NCBI GenBank assembly: GCA_910577835.1
Contig: CAJTOU010000006.1
Span: forward strand, 62,410-92,032
From: an uncultured Lachnospiraceae bacterium
GTDB taxonomy: Bacteria > Bacillota_A > Clostridia > Lachnospirales > Lachnospiraceae
Reading direction: 5' to 3'
DNA: 29,623 nt
Within the stretch, counting starts at the first letter, position 1. Each line of letters opens with the position of its first letter. Position numbers and translations under genes: made by a program. Below are positions 24,267-29,623 of the stretch, piece by piece. The notes beneath the pieces are model-generated. The model was given only the letters and a program-made list of their open reading frames with translations, was not told where the DNA came from and did no database searches.

Positions 24267-24489
24267 TGTAAAAAGAAATAACCCTTCAAATGTTTCTTTT
24301 TATGTTATAACCCCTTATTAATTATTTATACTCCCCTCAATACCTCGTGGCTCCCCCGCGAGGTATTACTTTTATTTCATAAAAATCGCTTTTCCTTTTG
24401 TATGATGAAGCTCTTGCAAAGCAGTTACTGTTAACAAAGTACAGAGAGGTTCTTACAAACTTATGGTGCCCGTAGGCACTTTTTCTTTC
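24267..24489 (+). ncRNA. Putative ~220-nt structured RNA with C-rich loops
   Basis: Bounded by a promoter and an intrinsic terminator, with no ORF having a ribosome site. Hairpin 1: TAAAAAGAAA (24269-24278) with TTTCTTTTTA (24293-24302), loop TAACCCTTCAAATG. Unpaired ACCCCTT (24310-24316) and CTCCCCTC (24331-24338) follow. Hairpin 2: AATACCTCG (24339-24347) with CGAGGTATT (24359-24367), loop TGGCTCCCCCG. The 3' part, about 100 nt, is weakly structured. Four C-rich patches in loops or single strands resemble the anti-Shine-Dalgarno seeds of Firmicute regulatory RNAs. It does not look like 6S, tmRNA, RNase P or SRP RNA. Alternatively it is a cis-acting 5' leader of the rhodanese gene, 77 nt downstream of the terminator. 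Confidence 0.55.
24466..24489 (+). terminator. Terminator of the C-rich ncRNA or leader
   Basis: GTGCC (24466-24470), tetraloop CGTA, GGCAC (24475-24479), then TTTTTCTTTC. A compact, strong intrinsic terminator for plus-strand transcription. Confidence 0.85.
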
Positions 24490-24565
24490 ATTGGGAATTG
24501 CCTTGTAGCAGAAAAGCAGCCACAGCATATATTAAAAGTATGAGCAATTAAAAAAGAGGGATAGT

Positions 24566-24874
24566 ATGTATATAGAAAATATTTCTGCAAAAGAATTGAG
24601 ACAATATATATATGATAGAAAATATGAGATTATTGATTTGAGGGACTTGGCTGAATATAAGCAGGCTCATGTTGTAAATTCGGTTCATATAGCTTCTGAA
24701 GATATTTTTTCTGAGCATCTTGAAAAAATTACAAAGAAAAATGTGATTTTGTATTGTGACAGGGGCGGAGAGAGTATTCGGATAGCCAGAATTCTGGCAT
24801 CAAAGGGATATGATGTGAAAAATGTCATAGGAGGCTTTTATGAGATAAGAATTTATGCAGATATTTTAGCGTAA
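24566..24874 (+). CDS. Single-domain rhodanese-like protein
   Basis: A 102-aa rhodanese domain. The opening segment ISAKELRQYI, then IIDLRDLAEYKQAHVVNSVHI is the usual rhodanese fold start, and the active-site loop is YCDRGGES with Cys64, the residue that would carry the persulfide. The C-terminal GYDVKNVIGGFYEI matches the typical final strand. Such proteins move sulfane sulfur for cofactor or tRNA thiolation, or in detoxification; the partner is unknown. GAGGG precedes ATG 24566 by about six bases. The upstream 300 bp contain the putative ncRNA unit, which might be its leader. Confidence 0.88.
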   Translation: MYIENISAKELRQYIYDRKYEIIDLRDLAEYKQAHVVNSVHIASEDIFSEHLEKITKKNVILYCDRGGESIRIARILASKGYDVKNVIGGFYEIRIYADILA

Positions 24875-24885
24875 ATGGCTGTTGA

Positions 24886-24919
24886 GTAATCAAAGCAATC
24901 AGCCTTTGGCTGGTTACAT
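24886..24919. repeat. Dispersed repeat hairpin after the rhodanese gene
   Basis: Inner stem CAGCC (24900-24904), loop TTT, GGCTG (24908-24912), with outer pairing of GTAAT(C) and (G)GTTAC. The 25 bases at 24895-24919 match 19 of 25 at 23827-23851. No T run follows. Confidence 0.4.
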
Positions 24920-24933
24920 AGGAAGTGTTGGTT

Positions 24934-24984
24934 TATATGATTTTATGTAATTTTAATCGAAATATGGATTGACAAAATCATATA
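24934..24984. promoter_or_regulatory. 11-bp inverted repeat upstream of the rlmL-like gene
   Basis: TATATGATTTT (24934-24944) and AAAATCATATA (24974-24984), perfect, 29 nt apart. It may be a hairpin or paired half-sites of an operator; no T run follows. ATTGACA (24967-24973) lies beside the right arm but has no clear -10 at the right distance. Confidence 0.4.
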
Positions 24985-25056
24985 GAAGGAATTACAATTT
25001 AGTAAGCAGAACAATATATAAATAAATGCTATCTGAAGGAAAAATTATTTAAAGAA

Positions 25057-25104
25057 AGAGATATTCAAAAGAAGAAATATTCAAATTGAGAAATATCCAA
25101 ATGG
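25057..25104 (+). repeat. 16-bp tandem repeat before the rlmL-like gene
   Basis: Three units in register: AGAGATATTCAAAAGA (25057), AGAAATATTCAAATTG (25073), AGAAATATCCAAATGG (25089), each differing at a few positions, then AGAATTTATG leading into the start codon. The last unit supplies the ribosome site GGAG at 25103-25106. Confidence 0.8.
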
Positions 25105-25111
25105 AGAATTT

Positions 25112-26266
25112 ATGAAAAGATATCAGTTAATGGCTCCATGTCATTTTGGAGTAGAAAGCGTTTTAAAAAAAGAAATTATAGATTTGGGATATGAAATTAC
25201 ATCTGTGGAAGATGGAAGAGTGACCTTTGAGGGGGATGCCGATGCGATTTGCAGAGCAAATATTTTTCTGAGAACACCAGAGCGTATTATGATTCAGGCA
25301 GGGCGTTTTCATGCAACGACCTATGAGGAATTGTTTGAGGGAATTAAAGCACTTGAATGGGAAGAGTTTATTCCGGCAGACGGAAAATTTTGGGTGACAA
25401 AGGCATCTTCAGTAAAGAGCAAATTATTCAGTCCATCCGATATTCAAAGAATCGTAAAGAAAGCGATGGTGGAAAGATTAAAAAGCAGATATGACATATC
25501 ATGGTTTGAGGAAACCGGTGCAAGCTATCCTGTCAGAGTTTTTTTATTTAAAGATGAGGTGATTGTAGGAATTGATACTTCCGGAGAGTCACTTCACAAA
25601 AGAGGATATCGAAAACTGGCCTCAAAGGCGCCAATATCGGAGACGCTGGCAGCAGCTTTAATTATGCTGACTCCATGGAAAAAGGACAGAATTCTTATTG
25701 ACCCTTTCTGTGGCAGCGGAACCTTTCTTATAGAGGCAGCTATGATAGCGGCAAATATTGCACCCGGAGTAAACAGGGAGTTTCCTGCTCAGGAATGGGA
25801 CAATGTGATTCCTAAAAAGATATGGTATGAAGCTGTGGAAGAGGCCGATGAACTGGCTGATACAAATATAGATACAGACATTCAGGGATATGACATAGAC
25901 AGTGATGTTATTAAAATTGCAAGAGGAAATGCAGCGCTTGTAGGTGTGGATAAGCTGATTCATTTTCAGCAGAGAGATGTCAGAGAGCTGAGTCATAACA
26001 AGAAATATGGGTTTCTGATTACAAATCCGCCGTATGGGGAACGGCTGGAGGAAAAATCAGCTCTGCCGGATTTGTATGGTGCACTTGGGGAAAGATTCAG
26101 AAAGCTTGACGACTGGTCAGCATATATTATTACTGCCTGTGAAGAGACAGAGAAATATATGGGACAAAAGGCAGATAAAAACAGAAAAATTTATAATGGA
26201 ATGATAAAAACTTATTATTATCAGTTTATGGGAAAGAAACCGCCAAAGCGTACAAAGCAGCAGTAA
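25112..26266 (+). CDS. rlmL: THUMP-domain class I rRNA methyltransferase (RlmL/YpsC-like)
   Basis: SAM-dependent N2-guanine methyltransferase of 384 aa, as in the short Firmicute form (B. subtilis YpsC); E. coli RlmL, which modifies G2445 of 23S rRNA, is longer by an added C-terminal RlmK domain. Order: N-terminal ferredoxin-like region with APCHFGVESVLKKEI, THUMP domain to about 160 (EELFEGIKALEWEEF, SLHKRGYR follows), then the methyltransferase: ISETLAAALI, SAM motif DPFCGSGTFLIEAA, and catalytic NPPYGERL. The leader has a 16-bp tandem repeat and an inverted repeat. It is not RlmK, since only one methyltransferase domain is present. The exact target position is by family analogy. Confidence 0.9.
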   Translation: MKRYQLMAPCHFGVESVLKKEIIDLGYEITSVEDGRVTFEGDADAICRANIFLRTPERIMIQAGRFHATTYEELFEGIKALEWEEFIPADGKFWVTKASSVKSKLFSPSDIQRIVKKAMVERLKSRYDISWFEETGASYPVRVFLFKDEVIVGIDTSGESLHKRGYRKLASKAPISETLAAALIMLTPWKKDRILIDPFCGSGTFLIEAAMIAANIAPGVNREFPAQEWDNVIPKKIWYEAVEEADELADTNIDTDIQGYDIDSDVIKIARGNAALVGVDKLIHFQQRDVRELSHNKKYGFLITNPPYGERLEEKSALPDLYGALGERFRKLDDWSAYIITACEETEKYMGQKADKNRKIYNGMIKTYYYQFMGKKPPKRTKQQ

Positions 26267-26313
26267 AGAGCAAAATACTTTTAATTATTTTTTTACAGAG
26301 TCGGAGGAAAATA

Positions 26314-28020
26314 ATGAAGAGCAGGGTTAGTTATCTGTTTATCACCGTTTTTTTGTGCATAGGAGGATATATTGTTTTTCAGGGAATTACAAAAACAGAA
26401 TATATCGTTCAGGGCTATGCCATGGAAAACATTGCAGATGAATGGAAAAGTACAATATCATACAGTGTAAATAACAATGGTTTTTCTCTCTATGTAGACG
26501 GTGTGGAGATTAATGCAAAGAAGCATGGAATTTATATGGATACATCCATGACTCTTATGATTCCCTACACAGAATACAGGGGATTGTTTAACTGTGCTGT
26601 AAATTTTTATGAAGAAGATAAACGGCTGGTCATTGAAAAGGCAAATGTGGAAATAGAGTTGAAACCGGACAGCAATGAAATCACTGTAAACGGCGCCAAA
26701 TATGTATTGACAACACCACTGACCTATAAAGATGACATGTTGTATGTTCCAATAGATGCGGCAGTTCGGGGTATGGGCTATATGTGCAGTTGGGATATTA
26801 ATAAAAATATTGCGACTGTAATTAATGACAACCCTGAAAATACGATTCTTCCTTATCGATACAGTTATGTAGACAAAGGAAAAAATACTGAGGTGAGGAG
26901 TCAGGGCAGCCTTGGGACATGTTGGGCAACTGCGGCGCTCACTGCATTAGAAACGTCGCTTATGCCGGAAGAAAGACTTGTTTTTTCAGCGGACCATATG
27001 TCTCTGAATAATTCATTTAATCTGAATCAATATGAGGGCGGTTCAAGTACAATGTCTACCGCATATCTTCTGGCATGGCAGGGACCAGTGCTGGAGGCAG
27101 ATGACCCTTATGGAGATGGGATGACAAATCCTGATTTAAAGCCGGTAAAGCATGTGCAGGAGGTTCAAATGCTTGAGTCAAAGGATTTGCAGAAAATTAA
27201 GGAAATGGTATATAAATATGGAGGCGTTCAGAGTTCACTGTATACTACAATGTTGAATTCTTATGATTATAGTAAATATTATAATGAGAAAACTAATTCT
27301 TACTGTTATTTAGGTGGAGAAAAGCCAAATCATGATATTGTGATTATCGGTTGGGATGACAACTATCCAAAAGAGTATTTTAATGCAGATATTGAGAGTG
27401 ACGGAGCTTTTATCTGTCAAAACAGCTGGGGAACAGATTTTGGAGAAAATGGTATATTTTATGTTTCTTACTATGATTCTAATATAGGCATGCATAATAT
27501 TGTATACACAAGAGTAGAGGATGTGGATAATTATGCCAGAATTTATCAGTCGGATTTGTGTGGATGGGTAGGAAGACTGGGATATGAAAAGGAGGAGGCA
27601 TATTTTGCCAATGCATATACTGCTGGAGAATCAGGCTTTATCAGCGCAGCAGGTTTTTATGCGACAGGTGTAAATACCGAATATGAGGTATATATCTGTA
27701 CTAATTTTTCAGATTCCAGCTCCTTAAACGGCGATTTGATTAAGACAGCAGAGGGTGTTTTGGCCAATGAGGGTTATTATACGATTGATTTTGATGAAAT
27801 AGTAAAGGTAGACGCGGGACAGAAGTTTGCGGTAATGGTTAAAATTAATACTCCGGGTGCGAAAAAACCGGTTGCGGTGGAATATGTAAGCGACCATTTT
27901 ACAAAAACCGTGGATATTACAGATGGAGAGGGATATGTAAGCGCAGATGGAAAGGAATGGGTAAATACGGAACAGTCTTATTCATGTAATATCTGCCTGA
28001 AATGCTATACAAGAAAATAG
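26314..28020 (+). CDS. Secreted or anchored papain-like (C1) protease with stalk and lectin-like domains
   Basis: 568 aa. An N-terminal hydrophobic segment (about 5-23) acts as signal anchor or signal peptide. Residues about 55-172 look like a copper amine oxidase N-terminal-type stalk domain (GFSLYVDGVEI, LYVPIDAAVRGMGY). The C1 peptidase domain follows: oxyanion Q197 and nucleophile C203 in SQGSLGTCWATAA, H340 in PNHDIVIIGWDD and N370 in CQNSWGTDFGENG. After about 410 comes a beta-rich region typical of the lectin-like domain of clostridial C1 peptidases (PF18560 type). The active site is complete. No propeptide inhibitor is obvious. Substrate unknown; probably acts outside the cell. Confidence 0.9.
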   Translation: MKSRVSYLFITVFLCIGGYIVFQGITKTEYIVQGYAMENIADEWKSTISYSVNNNGFSLYVDGVEINAKKHGIYMDTSMTLMIPYTEYRGLFNCAVNFYEEDKRLVIEKANVEIELKPDSNEITVNGAKYVLTTPLTYKDDMLYVPIDAAVRGMGYMCSWDINKNIATVINDNPENTILPYRYSYVDKGKNTEVRSQGSLGTCWATAALTALETSLMPEERLVFSADHMSLNNSFNLNQYEGGSSTMSTAYLLAWQGPVLEADDPYGDGMTNPDLKPVKHVQEVQMLESKDLQKIKEMVYKYGGVQSSLYTTMLNSYDYSKYYNEKTNSYCYLGGEKPNHDIVIIGWDDNYPKEYFNADIESDGAFICQNSWGTDFGENGIFYVSYYDSNIGMHNIVYTRVEDVDNYARIYQSDLCGWVGRLGYEKEEAYFANAYTAGESGFISAAGFYATGVNTEYEVYICTNFSDSSSLNGDLIKTAEGVLANEGYYTIDFDEIVKVDAGQKFAVMVKINTPGAKKPVAVEYVSDHFTKTVDITDGEGYVSADGKEWVNTEQSYSCNICLKCYTRK

Positions 28021-28082
28021 GAAAACGGCTGATATTAATATTTCAAAAGGATAAATAAGAAAAGGAAAACTATGTAAGAAGA

Positions 28083-28124
28083 AAAATTTTAAGAGGAAAA
28101 TTTTAAGAGGAAAATTTTAAGAGG
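28083..28124 (+). repeat. 14-bp tandem repeat carrying ribosome-site-like AAGAGG before rdgB
   Basis: Three identical copies of AAAATTTTAAGAGG at 28083, 28097 and 28111. The last GAGG (28121-28124) is 8 nt before ATG 28133 and serves as the ribosome site; the two upstream copies duplicate it. Perfect identity suggests recent slippage. Confidence 0.95.
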
Positions 28125-28132
28125 AAAAAGAT

Positions 28133-28744
28133 ATGTGCAGCAAAAAAAAGATTATATTTGCAACTACAAATGAAGGAAAAATGAAGGAAATTCGCATGAT
28201 TATGAAGGACCTTGATATTGAGCTGTTGTCTTTAAAAGATGCCAGAATTAGTGTAGATATAAAGGAGGATGGAAAGACATTTGAGGAAAATGCGATAATT
28301 AAAGCAAAGACAATCTGTGAGCTTACAGGGGAAATGGTTCTTGCTGATGATTCGGGGCTGGAAGTAGACTATATGGATAAGGCGCCGGGAGTATTATCTG
28401 CAAGGTATCTTGGTGAGGAAACACCATATAGTATTAAAAATCAGGCGATTTTGGATAATTTAAAGGATGCTGTGGGACAGGAGAGAAGTGCAAGATTTGT
28501 ATGTGTAATTGCGGCAGCATTTCCCGATGGGAGAGTGATTACAGCAAGAGGCACTGTGGAAGGACTGATTGGATTTGAGGAGAAAGGAACGAATGGCTTT
28601 GGCTATGACCCACTATTGTATGTGCCAGAGTATGGTATGACTACGGGAGAGATGGAACCTGAATTAAAAAATGAGATTAGTCATAGAGGAAAGGCATTGC
28701 AGTTAATGAAGGAAAAATTAGGCTATGAAAATTTTAATAATTAG
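28133..28744 (+). CDS. rdgB: XTP/dITP pyrophosphatase (HAM1/RdgB)
   Basis: House-cleaning nucleotide hydrolase of 203 aa that removes ITP, dITP and XTP. Motifs: IIFATTNEGKMKEI at the N-terminus (substrate lysine), LADDSGLEVDYM with the catalytic Asp, APGVLSARYLGE in near-standard form, GFGYDPLLYVPEYG and the final ISHRGKAL. ATG 28133 follows the repeat-carrying leader. Its last 20 bases overlap the phosphoesterase start at 28725, a common pairing. Together with the deoxyinosine glycosylase in this window it would limit inosine and hypoxanthine in DNA. Confidence 0.95.
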   Translation: MCSKKKIIFATTNEGKMKEIRMIMKDLDIELLSLKDARISVDIKEDGKTFEENAIIKAKTICELTGEMVLADDSGLEVDYMDKAPGVLSARYLGEETPYSIKNQAILDNLKDAVGQERSARFVCVIAAAFPDGRVITARGTVEGLIGFEEKGTNGFGYDPLLYVPEYGMTTGEMEPELKNEISHRGKALQLMKEKLGYENFNN

Positions 28745-29219
28745 TGATACACATGGGTTTTTATGGTATTTGAATGAGGTTCTGAAAAAGGTGGGACCAA
28801 TAGATATGCTGATTCACTGTGGAGATATACAGAAGGATGAGGAACCTGTAAAAATAGCAGTAAACTGTCCTGTATATATGGTAGCGGGAAATAATGATTT
28901 GGGCACTTTGCTGGAGAAGGAAATTTTTCTGGATATTGGAAAATATCATATTATGGTTACACATGGCCACAGGTATTCCGTTGGATATGGTCTGGATATG
29001 CTGGCAGCGTCAGCAAAGAAAAAGGGGGCAGATATTGTGATGTTTGGACATACACATGTGCCGCTGATTAAGAAGATAGATAATGTTACTCTGGTTAATC
29101 CGGGAAGCATTACGATTCCAAGACAGTCAGGCAGACGGCCAAGCTATGCGTTTATGGAGATTGATAGAGACGGGGAGGCTCATTTTACCGTCGCAGAGCT
29201 GATGCAGGAACAGGCGTAA
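28725..29219 (+). CDS. YfcE/MJ0936-family metallophosphoesterase
   Basis: A 164-aa calcineurin-like phosphodiesterase. The metal-binding motifs are complete: D8 and H10 in ISDTHG, HCGD, GNND, THGH and GHTH near the C-terminus. It starts inside rdgB (20-nt overlap), so the two are translationally coupled. The family hydrolyses phosphodiesters in vitro; a natural substrate is not established. The RdgB-YfcE neighbourhood is widespread in Firmicutes. No terminator is visible before the tRNA promoter 160 bp later. Confidence 0.92.
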   Translation: MKILIISDTHGFLWYLNEVLKKVGPIDMLIHCGDIQKDEEPVKIAVNCPVYMVAGNNDLGTLLEKEIFLDIGKYHIMVTHGHRYSVGYGLDMLAASAKKKGADIVMFGHTHVPLIKKIDNVTLVNPGSITIPRQSGRRPSYAFMEIDRDGEAHFTVAELMQEQA

Positions 29220-29376
29220 AAGGATAAGGGGATAAAGGAGATTTTGGGAGACGGCAGAAAAAGCCTGAGTGTTTACAAACAGGGAATAAATTTTGGAAAA
29301 GAATCACGTGATTTCGGCATTTTTATGGAATAATTTTTTGTAGAAGAAAAAAATTGAAAATAAATGAAAAAAAGTG

Positions 29377-29405
29377 TTGACAAAAAGTGGGACCTGATTT
29401 ATAAT
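29377..29405 (+). promoter_or_regulatory. Promoter of the tRNA-Pro and tRNA-Gly genes
   Basis: Perfect TTGACA (29377-29382), 17 bp, perfect TATAAT (29400-29405): the strongest-looking promoter in the window. It starts transcription about 48 nt before tRNA-Pro. The palindrome AATCACGTGATT lies upstream at 29302-29313. Confidence 0.93.
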
Positions 29406-29458
29406 GTATCTTGTCGCTGCAAGAGAAAAGAAAATACGAATTGCAGTACAGAGTACAC

Positions 29459-29533
29459 CGGGGTGTGGCTCAGCTTGGCTAGAGCGCTTGATTTGGGATC
29501 AAGAGGTCGCAGGTTCGAATCCTGTCACCCCGA
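29459..29533 (+). tRNA. tRNA-Pro (anticodon TGG)
   Basis: Acceptor CGGGGTG (29459-29465) pairs with CACCCCG (29526-29532); anticodon arm CTTGA-TTTGGGA-TCAAG gives TGG, reading CCN; T arm GCAGG-TTCGAAT-CCTGT. CCA not encoded. Confidence 0.96.
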
Positions 29534-29550
29534 CTTGTAAATTATATTAT

Positions 29551-29621
29551 GCGGGTGTAGTTCAATGGTAGAACACTAGCCTTCCAAGCTAGATACGTGG
29601 GTTCGATTCCCATCACCCGCT
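29551..29621 (+). tRNA. tRNA-Gly (anticodon TCC)
   Basis: Acceptor GCGGGTG (29551-29557) pairs with CACCCGC; anticodon arm CTAGC-CTTCCAA-GCTAG gives TCC; T loop TTCGATT. It is 17 nt after tRNA-Pro and probably co-transcribed; the cluster may continue past the window edge. CCA is not encoded in the visible part. Confidence 0.96.
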
Positions 29622-29623
29622 TT

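Noticed and set aside
24337..24528. Minus-strand 63-codon ORF opposite the C-rich RNA
   Set aside because: No ribosome site before its ATG, no recognisable domain, and the plus strand has a clear promoter and terminator around the same bases.
29302..29313. AATCACGTGATT as operator of the tRNA operon
   Set aside because: A 12-bp palindrome 64 bp upstream of a perfect consensus tRNA promoter; nothing else supports regulation there.

Overview
The window looks like chromosome from a low-GC, spore-forming gut Clostridium relative, most likely a Lachnospiraceae. The evidence is an AT-rich sequence with strong AGGAGG-type ribosome sites, a T-box-controlled trp operon in the order E-G-D-C-F-B-A, a CheC-type chemotaxis phosphatase, plant-glycan genes (GH43 and a polygalacturonate-binding-type lipoprotein), a stalk-domain papain-like protease, and one promoter resembling the forespore sigma-G consensus. 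Species assignment is inference; no rRNA gene is present. No phage, IS element or CRISPR array was seen.

Layout. 1-1109: the tail of an unseen gene, then a CheY-like receiver and a CheC-like phosphatase. 1172-8239: a consensus promoter, a tRNA-Trp T-box leader (specifier TGG, terminator 1481-1523) and trpEGDCFBA, followed by a possible 33-aa ORF. 8391-13128: a second promoter and prfC, an orphan histidine kinase, trmO and a MATE exporter. 13129-13930: the exporter's terminator, a promoter, the frameshifted remnant of a methyl-accepting chemotaxis protein, a further promoter and a 15-bp tandem repeat forming the leader of an FGGY sugar kinase. 15691-17232: putP. 17286-20218: a regulated-looking leader, then a 660-aa 2-isopropylmalate synthase carrying a C-terminal AraC-type DNA-binding domain, and an acyl-ACP thioesterase. 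20272-23766: a carbohydrate-binding lipoprotein, tRNA-Arg, a deoxyinosine glycosylase and a GH43 lipoprotein. 23767-24565: a dense intergenic zone with a minus-strand Asn/Ser/Thr tetrapeptide-repeat gene behind a sigma-G-like promoter, and, divergent from it, a promoter-to-terminator unit of about 220 nt without a coding frame, with C-rich loops. 24566-29219: a rhodanese, an RlmL-like rRNA methyltransferase, a papain-like protease, rdgB and a YfcE-like phosphoesterase. 29377-29621: a promoter with tRNA-Pro and tRNA-Gly.

How it fits together. Uncharged tRNA-Trp should relieve termination ahead of the complete set of genes converting chorismate to tryptophan. The leucine-pathway enzyme LeuA stands alone (no leuBCD here) and is fused to a transcription-factor domain. 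Its leader contains a spaced inverted repeat overlapping a likely -10 and a small ORF with clustered Leu codons, so a leucine-sensing enzyme that also regulates transcription is a reasonable hypothesis. The three most interesting items are the LeuA-AraC fusion, the C-rich ncRNA or leader, and the sigma-G-type repeat protein. Several genes (FGGY kinase, rlmL-like, rdgB, and less clearly trpC) also have short tandem repeats of 14-16 bp directly in front of their ribosome sites.
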